In this document: positions 12,539-22,482 of the stretch, piece by piece
How the letters are laid out: every line of letters begins with the position of its first letter
Numbering within the stretch: the first letter of the stretch is position 1
IMG/VR virus record: IMGVR_UViG_3300029266_002388
Location: 1-22,498 of that record
Direction: 5' to 3' (one strand)
Source: a virus
Length of the DNA: 22,498 bases
Position numbers and translations under genes: made by a program
Notes under the pieces: generated by a model
Told to the model about the DNA's origin: nothing
Database searches by the model: none
Seen by the model: the letters and a program-made list of their open reading frames with translations, nothing else

Positions 12539-12865
12539 ATGAAACAAGACGCTTTAAAAAAATTAATTAAACAAGCCGTAAAAGAAGCTATTCAAGAAGA
12601 AATAAAAGATATTCTTTTAGAAGCAGTACGTGCCCCTAAGCAAACAGTTATAGAAAGTAAACAACCCCAACAGGTAGTTGAAGGACCGTCTATGGATTCA
12701 AAAGAAAAAAGAGCGGCATATCACAACATATTAGGTGATATGCAAGAAAACTTTACATCACAAAATGTTTCTCAACCTTTTAATCCACAAGGTACTATGC
12801 CCGGTGGAGACCTTCCCCAAGGGGAATTAAATATGAATCAAATAATGGGATTAATGAATAAATAA
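12539..12865 (+). CDS. small helical protein before gp25 (108 aa)
   Basis: The N-terminal 30 residues form a strongly amphipathic helix (ALKKLIKQAVKEAIQEEIKDILLEAV). The centre is Gln/Pro-rich, followed by SKEKRAAYHNILGDMQENF and a Pro/Gly-rich, methionine-rich tail ending NMNQIMGLMNK. It begins with the late-type motif and lies 2 nt before gp25. It may be an assembly factor or a small virion protein; I do not recognise a family. Confidence 0.65.
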   Translation: MKQDALKKLIKQAVKEAIQEEIKDILLEAVRAPKQTVIESKQPQQVVEGPSMDSKEKRAAYHNILGDMQENFTSQNVSQPFNPQGTMPGGDLPQGELNMNQIMGLMNK

Positions 12866-12867
12866 TA

Positions 12868-13284
12868 ATGGCTTTTATAATATCTAGTAAATTCCCAGTA
12901 GATACCCTCCCAGATGTGGCGGTGGGAGTCTCTGTACCTTTTACTGGGAAAGCTGTTTTTAATCAAACATTTATTACTAAAGACCAAATTAAATCTAATT
13001 TAATTAATTTTTTCCTTACTAATAAAGGAGAAAGATATTTAAATCCCGGATTTGGAGGTAATTTAAGAGCTACTTTATTTGAGTCTATATCTAATCAAAA
13101 TTTAGAAGCTTTAGAATCTCAAGTAAGAGATCAGTTAGCAGTATTATTTCCTACTATAACTGTTGAAGAGCTTAGGGTAGATTCTATTCCAGATAATAAT
13201 TTAGTAAGTATTAGTCTTAAATATAAGGTTTTAAATCAATCCCTAGATGAGATTCAAATAAATTTTAATAACGATGGCATATAA
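12868..13284 (+). CDS. 25: gp25-like baseplate wedge protein (138 aa)
   Basis: The sequence follows the GPW/gp25 family: an N-terminal extension (1-33), then TKDQIKSNLINFFLTNKGERYLNPGFGG (37-64) containing the conserved 'GERxxxPxFG' pattern, helix NLEALESQVRDQLAVLFP (78-95), and two final strands (ISLKYKV, IQINF). Length is near T4 gp25 (132 aa). In T4, gp25 nucleates sheath assembly and forms the wedge core with gp6 and gp53. The gene overlaps gp6 by 11 nt, and the gp25-gp6 order is the same as in T4. Confidence 0.88.
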   Translation: MAFIISSKFPVDTLPDVAVGVSVPFTGKAVFNQTFITKDQIKSNLINFFLTNKGERYLNPGFGGNLRATLFESISNQNLEALESQVRDQLAVLFPTITVEELRVDSIPDNNLVSISLKYKVLNQSLDEIQINFNNDGI

Positions 13285-15106
13285 TTCGGGTACCTCAACA
13301 CAATCCGGAGGGAATAATAAAGAAGAAAGAAATATAAGGTATATTGATAAAGACTTCAGTAACTTTAAAAACTCTTTAATAGAATTTTCTAAAACTTATT
13401 TCCCAGATACTTACACAGACTTTAGTCCTTCATCTCCGGGGGTAATGTTTATGGAAATGGCATCTTATGTAGGTGATGTTTTATCATTCTATCAGGATAA
13501 CCAAATTCAAGAAACATTTACTCAATATGCTAGGCAAACCCCCAATTTATATCAATTAGCATATATGATGGGGTACAAACCTAAAACTACAGGAGCTGCA
13601 GTTGCTGATGTAACTGTGTTTTGTGTAGTTCCTGCAACAGGTGCTAATCCCGATTTAGCCTATGCCCCTACTATCCCCAGTAATACAGTTATTAATTCTT
13701 CGGTTCAAGGACAAACCTCATTTATAACTACAGATTTTATTGACTTTGCAGCATCAAGTTCATCATCTCCTACGGTGTTTGAAGTAAGTGCAGGTTCACC
13801 CCAAAGTTATTTACTTAAAAAAACTATTCCTGCAGTCTCTGCTGAAACTAAAACTGTTGAATTTTCATTTTCATCCTATGAAAAATTTTCTACAGTTAAT
13901 ATACAAGATGATAACATAATTGATATTATTAGCTGTACAGATACAGGAGGTAATACATGGTATGAAGTACCTTACTTAGGACAAGAAACTGTTTATTTAC
14001 CCCAAAGAAATGGGGGAGTTGATACCCCCTATTTATTAAAACTTCTTAGGACTCAAAATAGATTTGCAACTAGGTTTATTTCTAAAAACCAACTTCAAAT
14101 TCAATTTGGTTCGGGTAATCCTGGAGTAACTGATACTGATATAGTTCCAAATGCTTTTAATGTAGGACTTAATAATTCTAATTTAAACGCACTTACCGCA
14201 TTTGCTCCTGATAATTTTACATTTACTAATACTTATGGAGCTGCCCCTGTTAACACAACTTTGACTTTTACATATTTAAAAGGAGGAGGAATAACATCAA
14301 ATGCACCAGCAGGAACATTAACTTCTATAAACACCTCAGGAGTAACTTTTGATAATGGGCCAGGTGGTAGTACTACAGCAGTTTTAAATAGTATAGGATG
14401 CACTAATGATTTTGCTGCTACAGGAGGATCATCAGGTGACACCCCCGATCAAATTAGAGAAAATGCTCTTAGAATGTTCGGCACCCAGATGAGAAGTGTA
14501 ACTCAAGATGACTACACAGTAAGAGCTCTTAGCATGCCCGGAGTATATGGAGCGGTTGGTAAAATTTATGTCGAACCTGAAAAGATTGAAAATCTCAATC
14601 CAAATGTTAGGCCTGCAGTATTAGATATGTATGTTTTAGGTTATGATGGGAATAAAAATCTTGTAACTACATCTAATAATTTTAAAAATAACCTAAGTAC
14701 TTATTTATCTCAATATAAAATGGTAAATGATACTGTTAAAATAAAAGATGGATTTATTGTTAATATTGGTGTTAATTTTTCAATAGTTGCTAGACCTAAC
14801 TACAGTGGGAATGTTGTACTTACTAAATGTATTAAAGCTTTACAAAGTTATTTCAACATAGATAAATGGCAAATTAGCCAACCTATCTTTTTAACAGATA
14901 TATATACTTTATTAGATAGAATTGAAGGTGTTCAAACAGTTAAATCTGTAGATATTACTAATAAAAATGGTGGAAGTTACTCTGAATTTTTCTATGATGT
15001 TAGAGGTGCTACCCAAAATAATACAGTATTTCCTTCTCAAGATCCTTCAATATTTGAAGTAAAGTTCCCTAATAAAGATATAAAAGGATCAATAACTAAC
15101 TTCTAA
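13274..15106 (+). CDS. 6: gp6-like baseplate wedge protein (610 aa)
   Basis: The N-terminus (IRYIDKDFSNFKNSLIEFSKTYFPDTYTDFSPSSPGVMFMEMASYVGDVLSFYQDNQIQETF, about 22-82) is the typical T4 gp6 / J-like wedge beginning. The C-terminal half includes TPDQIRENALRMFGTQMRSVTQDDYTVRALSMPGVYGAVGKIYV (about 392-434), the segment conserved in gp6/gpJ proteins, and a final ILTDIYTLLDRIEGVQTVKSVDI-like ending. gp6 dimers form the ring joining the six baseplate wedges. The start overlaps gp25; the stop lies 3 nt before the next gene. Length matches T4 gp6 (660 aa) closely. Confidence 0.88.
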   Translation: MAYNSGTSTQSGGNNKEERNIRYIDKDFSNFKNSLIEFSKTYFPDTYTDFSPSSPGVMFMEMASYVGDVLSFYQDNQIQETFTQYARQTPNLYQLAYMMGYKPKTTGAAVADVTVFCVVPATGANPDLAYAPTIPSNTVINSSVQGQTSFITTDFIDFAASSSSSPTVFEVSAGSPQSYLLKKTIPAVSAETKTVEFSFSSYEKFSTVNIQDDNIIDIISCTDTGGNTWYEVPYLGQETVYLPQRNGGVDTPYLLKLLRTQNRFATRFISKNQLQIQFGSGNPGVTDTDIVPNAFNVGLNNSNLNALTAFAPDNFTFTNTYGAAPVNTTLTFTYLKGGGITSNAPAGTLTSINTSGVTFDNGPGGSTTAVLNSIGCTNDFAATGGSSGDTPDQIRENALRMFGTQMRSVTQDDYTVRALSMPGVYGAVGKIYVEPEKIENLNPNVRPAVLDMYVLGYDGNKNLVTTSNNFKNNLSTYLSQYKMVNDTVKIKDGFIVNIGVNFSIVARPNYSGNVVLTKCIKALQSYFNIDKWQISQPIFLTDIYTLLDRIEGVQTVKSVDITNKNGGSYSEFFYDVRGATQNNTVFPSQDPSIFEVKFPNKDIKGSITNF

Positions 15107-15109
15107 GAT

Positions 15110-16270
15110 ATGGCAATTTACAAAATATTTCCTGAAAAAGATGCTACTCTATACTCAGCATACCCTGCTAGAAACACAGGATTAGATTCTATTTTAGAGT
15201 CTTCTACTACTTTTATCCCCGATTCAGTTCAAGCAAGTAGATTTGTAATAAAATTTTCTTCCACAGAAATTGCAGATGTTGTTAATAATAAAATTAGTGG
15301 ATCTGTAACAGATGCTACTGGTTCTTTAGTAACTGGGGTGGAAGATAAGGCATTTCAATCTAATTTAAGATGTTTTATATCAAATATTAATGGTTTAAAT
15401 ACTGACACTACTTTAGAAATATTTCCATTAGCAGAATCTTGGAATATGGGAACCGGAAAATTCCAAAACAATCCAGAATCTCAAAATGGATGTTCTTGGA
15501 AATATAGATTATCTTCGGGGTCTGGGGCTTGGTCTACTACGGGGTTTGGAGAGTATATTACCGCTTCTTACTTAGCAGATAATGCGGGAGGTGGAGCATG
15601 GTATACAGGTTCAGCTACATTAAATCCCACCCAATTACAAGTATTAAATTACTCAAGTGATAAAGATGTAAATGCTAATGTTACTAATGCTATTAGATTA
15701 TTTAATAGCGGTACTATAGCAAATGAAGGGTTTATAGTAAAACAAAGCGATGCTACTGAATTTGATTCTGTTACGTCTGATGCCGCTACGATTCAATATT
15801 TTTCTATAGATACTAACACTATATATCCCCCACAGTTAGAATTTAAATGGAGAGACTTTACTTTTAACACAGGATCTTCTACAGGTACTATAATTTCAAC
15901 CCCTCAATTAGTAGCTAGTTTAGCAAATAATGGAAGAGATTTTAGAAGAGATAGTATCCAAAAATTCTACATTAATTGTAGACCCCAATTCCCAACTAGA
16001 ACTTACCAAACGGCTTCTGCTTATACCACTAACCACTATTTACCCACTGCATCGTATTATGCCATCAAGGATTTAGATACTAACGAGTTTATAATCGATT
16101 TTGATACAAATTGCACCCAAATCAGCGCCGATGAAGATGGAAGTTATTTTAAACTCTATATGAACGGTTTAGAACCTGAGAGGTATTATCAAATTTTAAT
16201 TAAAACCACTATTAAAGATAATACTTTAATACTAGATGATAATTATTACTTTAAAATAATTAACGGATGA
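15110..16270 (+). CDS. DNRLRE-like baseplate/tail protein (386 aa)
   Basis: The N-terminus (IFPEKDATLYSAYPARNTGLDSILE, 6-30) followed by RFVIKFS (44-50), TTLEIFPLAESWNMGTG (100-116), GCSWKYR (127-133) and WSTTG (141-145) follows the DNRLRE domain pattern, a beta-sandwich module seen in surface and carbohydrate-binding proteins. The C-terminal half is beta-rich and includes a PPQLEFKW strand and a final Ig-like part (LYMNGLEPERYYQILI...). Its place between gp6 and the large wedge-type protein is occupied by gp7 in T4, so it is an insertion or replacement. It may build a baseplate surface, or help bind the receptor. The stop overlaps the next gene by ATGA. Confidence 0.65.
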   Translation: MAIYKIFPEKDATLYSAYPARNTGLDSILESSTTFIPDSVQASRFVIKFSSTEIADVVNNKISGSVTDATGSLVTGVEDKAFQSNLRCFISNINGLNTDTTLEIFPLAESWNMGTGKFQNNPESQNGCSWKYRLSSGSGAWSTTGFGEYITASYLADNAGGGAWYTGSATLNPTQLQVLNYSSDKDVNANVTNAIRLFNSGTIANEGFIVKQSDATEFDSVTSDAATIQYFSIDTNTIYPPQLEFKWRDFTFNTGSSTGTIISTPQLVASLANNGRDFRRDSIQKFYINCRPQFPTRTYQTASAYTTNHYLPTASYYAIKDLDTNEFIIDFDTNCTQISADEDGSYFKLYMNGLEPERYYQILIKTTIKDNTLILDDNYYFKIING

Positions 16271-16749
16271 GTCAAGAAATAAAATTAGGTAAACAAGGAT
16301 TTGTAAGAAATTCATACGTTAATACTATTGATACTACTTTTACTCAACTTATACCCCCTCCTCCTCCCATTGAAGATGTAATAACAGTTGAAGAATTTTT
16401 TGATTTATACAATACTTTATTTTATGAAATACCTGCAGAAGGTAATGTAAATTCTCACATTTCTTTAATCCAAAGAAGTTCTGAGTATATAGGATTTACT
16501 GAAGAAAATGATGAGAATATTCAAATTTTATTAGATGAAATTACCTCATTAAGAGAAGAATTACTTCAAACTCAAAAAGAATTAAGAGATACCGAATTAA
16601 ATGTTTTACCTGAAAATAATGAGGAGACAACAGGAGTTGAAGATGAAGACATACAAAATGAATCAAGTATTACTTCTGGGACCCAGTTTACAGCACAATC
16701 TACAGTAGTAGGTTCTACTAGTGGTGGCTCCTCAGGTGGTAGTTATTAA
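16267..16749 (+). CDS. small proline/coiled-coil tail protein (160 aa)
   Basis: It starts in an ATGA overlap. Order: basic N-terminus (MSQEIKLGKQGFVRNSY), PPPPP (30-34), an acidic region with a predicted coiled coil (IQILLDEITSLREELLQTQKELRDTEL, about 85-111), an acidic linker (NNEETTGVEDED), and a Ser/Gly-rich end (GSTSGGSSGGSY). This is the makeup of a linker or attachment protein rather than an enzyme. It is transcribed with the DNRLRE-like gene and lies 11 nt before the 1186-residue protein. No family is recognised. Confidence 0.65.
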   Translation: MSQEIKLGKQGFVRNSYVNTIDTTFTQLIPPPPPIEDVITVEEFFDLYNTLFYEIPAEGNVNSHISLIQRSSEYIGFTEENDENIQILLDEITSLREELLQTQKELRDTELNVLPENNEETTGVEDEDIQNESSITSGTQFTAQSTVVGSTSGGSSGGSY

Positions 16750-16760
16750 CATATAAAAAC

Positions 16761-19700
16761 ATGGCTATAGTAAAAATAATAGATTCTTCTCAATTTGATC
16801 CCGTAGAATATAAAGACGGAGATGAAAGAACTATATTACCTATTTCAGTAAATCCTACTTTTACAACAAAAGATGGTAGAGTAGAATCTTTAGTTTATGA
16901 TTTACAAGGAAATTTATTAAACTATAATCCTAATTCTAAGTATGGTATAACGGGAAATGGTGTTAGTGGTGATGTAGATATAGCCGATAGATTAGAATTA
17001 TATCCTGAAGGTGAAGTCACATCTTTAGGAATAGATGTAGGATCCTATAATGTATTTTATAATATATTAAATAATGAATTAGATTCTTCATTAGAAAATC
17101 CATTTTCATTAAAACAAATTTCAGCCAATAGAAAAGAGATTAGATTAACAACCTCATTTCTTACTGAAGATGAATTAGAAGAAAGAATAGGTAAAATATC
17201 TCCTGAAGAGATGATCTCCCCTTACTATCCTGATTTTTATTTAAATTTTGGGAAAAATCGAATATCAATAGTAACTAATATTATATTTGATAATTCTAAT
17301 AATCAATCATCAGTTTTAATAAAATTATATGAACCCTTACCTTCATTTGCTAATGAAAGTGATGCTTGTTGGGTTACTAGTAAACAAAGGGATTCTATTG
17401 CATATGAGGTTGAAATCGAAGCACCTCCTGCTTTACCAACTCCTCGAAAAAATGTATTAAAGGGTCCTAATTTTTCCCTTCCTATAAATAACCAAGTTCA
17501 CAGTTCAGTAAAACTTACTAGTCTTACAGACTTACAAAATTTATCGGGAATTACTACATCCTCTAGAAGACAACTAGATAGCATTTTAAATGAAAAAGGG
17601 GTTGAAATTAATATAGATTATACTAACTTTAATAATTTTGTTCATTTTTCATCTGCTGAGGAGAGAGTAAAGAATTTTAATACTAAAGTAGGTTTAATAG
17701 AGCATTTATCAGGATCAATTTTCTTTTCATCAGGAAGTGGGGTATTTAATTCTTCAAGTAGACATGATATTGAAAATAGGATTTCTTCTACTATTAGTAA
17801 TTTTGATGGATTTGAATATTTTTTATATTATACTTCGGGTGCCTATGATGGAAATTCAAACCCCCAACCTTATCCTAAATCTAACTCTTCTAAACCTTAT
17901 ACATTAGTATCTACAGGAAGCACAGCAGGTTTAAATTGGCTAGCTTCATCATCCCTTTCAGGATCAGTTTATGATAGTGAAAATTTAGATAATTTAGTAT
18001 ATACTATACCTGAGTATTTATTAGAAGATTCTACAAACGAACCTTATAAGAAGTTTGTAGAAATGATAGGTCAACATTTTGATACCTTATTTACTTATGT
18101 TCAAGACATAACTAATAGATACGATAGTGATAATAGATTAGATTTTGGTATTTCTAAAGATTTAGTAGGAGAAGCTATCAAATCTATGGGTATTAATTTA
18201 TATACGGGTAATTTTACTTCTAATGATCTTGTAGATTCTTTAGTAGGTACCCGAGTTCCTACATCGGGGTCTGATGGTCAAAGCTATGCTAATGTTACTT
18301 ATGTAACAGCATCAGCAGATGTAGTGCCTGTAGAAGACGCAAATAAAGAAATTTATAAAAGAATATATCATAATTTACCTTTATTATTAAGACAAAAGGG
18401 TTCTTTAGCAGGATTAAGAACATTAATTACTTGTTTTGGTATACCCGAAGAAGTATTAAAGATTAGAGAGTATGACATTAAAGGTAAAGGTACTATTTAT
18501 GATTTACCTGCCGTAAATACTTCTGCCTCAATATTTTTCCCTAGTGAAAGTGCTACTTTCCCACCAGAAAGAACAGGATATATTCCTCCTAAGTTCCTTT
18601 CCCCTTTAACTAGGGTTCAACAGAATTTTGTTAAAAGTGAAAGTTATGATAGGAGTTTACAGTACACAGAAGTAGGTTTTTCACCTTCAAATTATCTCGA
18701 TGAAAATACTCTTAATTCATTTGATCCCCTAGACTTCCTCTTCCCAGACTTTGAAGATTTTTACTTTGGGTCTAATATGAATTACTATGGATCTAAATTT
18801 GTTGGTGGTGATTCTGCTGCTACACAAACCATAACTTGGAATACAGCAGCATTTATTAGGTACGTTAAATTTTTAGATAGCTCTCTATTTAATATGGTTA
18901 AAGATTTTGTTCCTGTTAGAACAAGCATTTCAACAGGAGTAACAATTAAACCTACTATTAAAGAAAGACAAAGACAAAGACCACCCCAAGTATCTAAACA
19001 ATCCTTTAGTACTACTAACATTAGTGGTTCTGTTCTTACTGAGGGATATGATTTTTCTACATCCCAACCTATTATTAGATCCATAGGAGATTATACCCTT
19101 AAAGTAGGTGCTCCGGGGTTAAAAGAATTAGCAGCTAAAGATGGAGCATACCAATATCCTGGGGGTCCTGGTGGAAGTACTAATAATTTAAATAGATATT
19201 CATTCTCAGGTACAACAGATTGGAGTCTTTACGATATTAAAACGCCTTATAATGGTGTAGTACAAACATGGAGCGAACCCATGTTTAATATCCAATCTTA
19301 CTCTAATCCTATCTTAGGATACCCCACAGCAAGCTTACTAAATGGAGTTTTTACTATCCCCCACACTGGACAAGAAGAACTTTATAATGGGATATTCCAA
19401 CAAAGAGAAAATGGCACAGGTAATTTCAATAATTATTTAATAAGAGAATTTAGACAACTTTCAGGATCTGTAAAGGATGGGTCTGGGCTTATTAAAACTG
19501 ATAATAACCCAGAAAATCCCTATAAAGGACATATTAATAATGTATTTACAGGTTTAGGAAAAACTAATATTACTAGTATTGTATCATTTATATCAAGTAC
19601 TCAAGATATTCTTTATAATACAGTAGGATCAAACATCTATATAAAAATAGGTGCCGCTGCTAACCTTACTGAAGAATTATTAGTGGGTAATGGAAGTAGT

Positions 19701-20321
19701 TTAACATTTGATGTTTCGGGTACTATAGTTTCATATACAGTAGGTACTCCTGTAATTGCATCAAGTGGTGCTGCCGAATATGTAATATTTCAAGCATTAG
19801 ATAATCCAACAGGAAACGACACTATATTCCAAGCAGCGGGCAGTGGTATTAAATTTGTAGCTAACTGGAATCCTTTAGATTCTGATTTAGTAGTTGGGGA
19901 GTGGGCTTACAATGATTTTAACCCACTTATAGGGAATTCATTTGATCCACAAGCAGGATTAGTTAATTACGCTGGAATAAGAAAATCTGTATTTTTCTTA
20001 GATTTAGACTATTCTCCTTCTGCTTTAAGTTCTATTAACCCCATTAATGTACCTAATAATATTTCTCAATCTATATTTTTCCAAAGTACATCTTTTGCAG
20101 CAGTTCAAGATTCTAATTATGCTTCTAAATCTTGGAGAAGTTCTAGGTATGATGGAGTTAGAAATACTTCTCCTGATTTTAATATTCCAATTATCATAGC
20201 AACTGATAACTTGGCTGAAATATTTACTGAAGAAGCAACAGGTATAAATCCAAATACATCTTCATCTATAGTTCAAGGCCCCCAAATTCCACAAGATTCA
20301 CCTGGTTCAGCGGGAGGTTAA
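16761..20321 (+). CDS. very large baseplate wedge/tail protein (1186 aa), gp7-like by position
   Basis: The N-terminal 220 residues are beta-rich with many Asn/Ser loops. At about 417-483 there is a helical stretch (YKKFVEMIGQHFDTLFTYVQDITNRYD...) and at about 533-570 LPLLLRQKGSLAGLRTLITCFGIPEEVLKI, a pattern reminiscent of P2 gpI/T4 gp7-type wedge proteins, where a helical part docks on gp6. The C-terminal 450 residues are again beta-rich with aromatic and Ser/Thr-rich repeats and end in PQIPQDSPGSAGG. It is a close match in length and position to T4 gp7 (1032 aa), but direct homology is not proven. It is preceded by acatataaaaac before the ATG. Confidence 0.65.
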   Translation: MAIVKIIDSSQFDPVEYKDGDERTILPISVNPTFTTKDGRVESLVYDLQGNLLNYNPNSKYGITGNGVSGDVDIADRLELYPEGEVTSLGIDVGSYNVFYNILNNELDSSLENPFSLKQISANRKEIRLTTSFLTEDELEERIGKISPEEMISPYYPDFYLNFGKNRISIVTNIIFDNSNNQSSVLIKLYEPLPSFANESDACWVTSKQRDSIAYEVEIEAPPALPTPRKNVLKGPNFSLPINNQVHSSVKLTSLTDLQNLSGITTSSRRQLDSILNEKGVEINIDYTNFNNFVHFSSAEERVKNFNTKVGLIEHLSGSIFFSSGSGVFNSSSRHDIENRISSTISNFDGFEYFLYYTSGAYDGNSNPQPYPKSNSSKPYTLVSTGSTAGLNWLASSSLSGSVYDSENLDNLVYTIPEYLLEDSTNEPYKKFVEMIGQHFDTLFTYVQDITNRYDSDNRLDFGISKDLVGEAIKSMGINLYTGNFTSNDLVDSLVGTRVPTSGSDGQSYANVTYVTASADVVPVEDANKEIYKRIYHNLPLLLRQKGSLAGLRTLITCFGIPEEVLKIREYDIKGKGTIYDLPAVNTSASIFFPSESATFPPERTGYIPPKFLSPLTRVQQNFVKSESYDRSLQYTEVGFSPSNYLDENTLNSFDPLDFLFPDFEDFYFGSNMNYYGSKFVGGDSAATQTITWNTAAFIRYVKFLDSSLFNMVKDFVPVRTSISTGVTIKPTIKERQRQRPPQVSKQSFSTTNISGSVLTEGYDFSTSQPIIRSIGDYTLKVGAPGLKELAAKDGAYQYPGGPGGSTNNLNRYSFSGTTDWSLYDIKTPYNGVVQTWSEPMFNIQSYSNPILGYPTASLLNGVFTIPHTGQEELYNGIFQQRENGTGNFNNYLIREFRQLSGSVKDGSGLIKTDNNPENPYKGHINNVFTGLGKTNITSIVSFISSTQDILYNTVGSNIYIKIGAAANLTEELLVGNGSSLTFDVSGTIVSYTVGTPVIASSGAAEYVIFQALDNPTGNDTIFQAAGSGIKFVANWNPLDSDLVVGEWAYNDFNPLIGNSFDPQAGLVNYAGIRKSVFFLDLDYSPSALSSINPINVPNNISQSIFFQSTSFAAVQDSNYASKSWRSSRYDGVRNTSPDFNIPIIIATDNLAEIFTEEATGINPNTSSSIVQGPQIPQDSPGSAGG

Positions 20322-20365
20322 TAATTAACTAAATTTATATGTATTTATATACGAAATATTAATAT

Positions 20366-22465
20366 ATGGCTCCTCTACCCCCACCCACAAACGCTCTAAA
20401 TAATAACCCCCCACCATCTCAAAACCCTGATCCCCAAATTCCGTTGGGATTTGGGCCTGCTACCCCTCTTGAAATTCAGGTTTCCCAACAAGAGCAAATT
20501 AGCATCCTACAGGATCAAATTGTAGATATAGGTGTACCTATTAATGGGATTTTAGGGGGATTACCTGTAGCCGAAAAAAATCAAGAGTATTTTTTAGTTA
20601 TAAACGAAGCGGGAGATACTTCACCTGAAATAATTGATCAAACTCAATTTAAAATTACTTATTTATGTGATTCTCAATTAAATGTGTCTAAACCATCTGG
20701 AGATGGTATAGCATTGTCTAATGTTACACAAAATTTTGAAAGACAAAAAATTGCAGTAATAAGAATAGATCAAGGTACTGTATTAAATAACCAATTAGCA
20801 GGATCACATAAAATTACAGCTGTGGGTTCTTTTGAACCTATTGCGGGTACTCAAATAGGAAATGGTCCCTTAGATTATGTAACTACTATGAGTTTTGTTC
20901 CTATTGATCAATTAGGAGCGGCTCCTGGATTAACAGTTGCAAGTTATTATATATGGTTAAATAAAACCCCAGGTTTCCAAAATTTAAGATTATCTACTAA
21001 AACTGAAGGATCATTTTCATTTGATGGAAACTCTGATACTTTTGCCAATCTTCTTGTTTCTCAATCTAATGCTACTATTCCTTTTAGACCTTACATGGAT
21101 TCGGAACAAATTACTTCTGGATCTGCTGTTAGAAAGAGTGCAGAAGTTCCCTCTACGGGTACCCCGGGTTTAAACCCTGCATCAGGATTTAATTCTCTTT
21201 CGTATTTTAATAAAATAATAATAAATACAGGATCTATTGAAGGTAGGACTAGAATTAAATTAAGAGGATCAGCTCATTTCAATGTAGTAAGTAGTAGTGT
21301 ATACGATTTATTTACTTCAGCACAATATGGTCCTGAAGGAACTAATGATGGAGAGGTACAACTTTCTCAAGCTGTTAGATTATCATTAAAACATAAAACA
21401 GCTGCAGGGGTTATAACGGAAGTAGCAAGCCAAACTAAAAATATACCTCTTTATAATCCTAGTTTACGTGATCCCTCAGGCTATTTTGAGGACGCAAAAG
21501 CTTTAGCATTTTCAACTGGGGATACATCCAATGCGGTGTTTAATGACATTGGAGGATTTAAGCATAAAGCTGATGGGTCAGCTACCTATTTAGGGGTTGA
21601 TAGTGAATTTTTTTCTGTAGGAGTAGGAGATTCATTGTATCTAGAAGCTTTTCTTTTAAATATGGGAGGAGAGGTTGAACAGATTTATAGAAGTGGGATT
21701 AATGATTTCCATTTTTCATCAAGTATAAATAATTGGAAAGATGAATTGCTTTATAGACAAATAAATTATTTTGGGGGGCATATAATAGTCTTACAAGAAA
21801 CCCCCCAAGGACAGGAATTTGAAAATGGTATAACAGGAGTAACAGCAAGTTACTTTACTACAGGGAGTACTGGATTTGTAAGTCAATCTGTATTTAATAA
21901 TACTGGGAGTTATTTTATAGGATATAATAATTTTACTACATCTGAGGGAAAGAATGAGGCATTTATAACATCATCCACTCCACTTGCTTTATTCTATGGA
22001 AATACTTACTATCAAGTTGATCCAGGAACTGAAGCATACAATACAGAAAATGCTTCTATAACAACTAATACTTCATTAGGTACGGGAGCTGATAAGAAAA
22101 CATGGAATAATTTTGGGTTTAACCCTTTAAAAAGTACTTTCACCCCTAAATCAGGGGATTTTATTAGGTTTGAATATTCTAAATCCAAGGTATTCCAAAT
22201 ATTACAAGTTACATCAAATAATAATGTTTTAAAATTAAAATTAGATGGTCATATACCATTAGGTACTGTTATAGATAATTTTGTTATTTATCGTATAATA
22301 GAAGATGGTCAATTTATTATTTTAGATGTTAAAAAAAATACAGAAATTAGTGTAGATCAAAAGTTCACAGGTTTATGTTTACCACAATACCCTAGCTCAA
22401 TTTTGCAAGAAAAATCAAATACACTAATTTTTGAATTAAAACAATCAGGTATCATAGAAAACTAA
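20366..22465 (+). CDS. large structural tail protein with proline-rich N-terminus (699 aa)
   Basis: The first 30 residues are proline/asparagine-rich (MAPLPPPTNALNNNPPPSQ), followed by a Gln-rich helix (LEIQVSQQEQISILQDQIVDI, about 35-55) and then long beta-rich regions with Thr/Ser/Gly loops to the end (QFIILDVKKNTEISVD..., LIFELKQSG). There is no transmembrane helix or catalytic signature. This is the composition of a baseplate or fibre-associated protein, perhaps the region replacing T4 gp8-gp10. A 44-nt A/T-rich gap containing TATATACGA (20346-20354) precedes the start. No family is recognised. Confidence 0.65.
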   Translation: MAPLPPPTNALNNNPPPSQNPDPQIPLGFGPATPLEIQVSQQEQISILQDQIVDIGVPINGILGGLPVAEKNQEYFLVINEAGDTSPEIIDQTQFKITYLCDSQLNVSKPSGDGIALSNVTQNFERQKIAVIRIDQGTVLNNQLAGSHKITAVGSFEPIAGTQIGNGPLDYVTTMSFVPIDQLGAAPGLTVASYYIWLNKTPGFQNLRLSTKTEGSFSFDGNSDTFANLLVSQSNATIPFRPYMDSEQITSGSAVRKSAEVPSTGTPGLNPASGFNSLSYFNKIIINTGSIEGRTRIKLRGSAHFNVVSSSVYDLFTSAQYGPEGTNDGEVQLSQAVRLSLKHKTAAGVITEVASQTKNIPLYNPSLRDPSGYFEDAKALAFSTGDTSNAVFNDIGGFKHKADGSATYLGVDSEFFSVGVGDSLYLEAFLLNMGGEVEQIYRSGINDFHFSSSINNWKDELLYRQINYFGGHIIVLQETPQGQEFENGITGVTASYFTTGSTGFVSQSVFNNTGSYFIGYNNFTTSEGKNEAFITSSTPLALFYGNTYYQVDPGTEAYNTENASITTNTSLGTGADKKTWNNFGFNPLKSTFTPKSGDFIRFEYSKSKVFQILQVTSNNNVLKLKLDGHIPLGTVIDNFVIYRIIEDGQFIILDVKKNTEISVDQKFTGLCLPQYPSSILQEKSNTLIFELKQSGIIEN

Positions 22466-22473
22466 AAAATATA

Positions 22474-22482
22474 ATATTTATT
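22474..22482 (+). promoter_or_regulatory. partial late-type motif ATATTTATT after the last gene
   Basis: It differs by one base from the ATATTTATA nonamer and lies in the intergenic DNA after the stop at 22465. The next start is beyond the window, so it cannot be judged. Confidence 0.2.
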
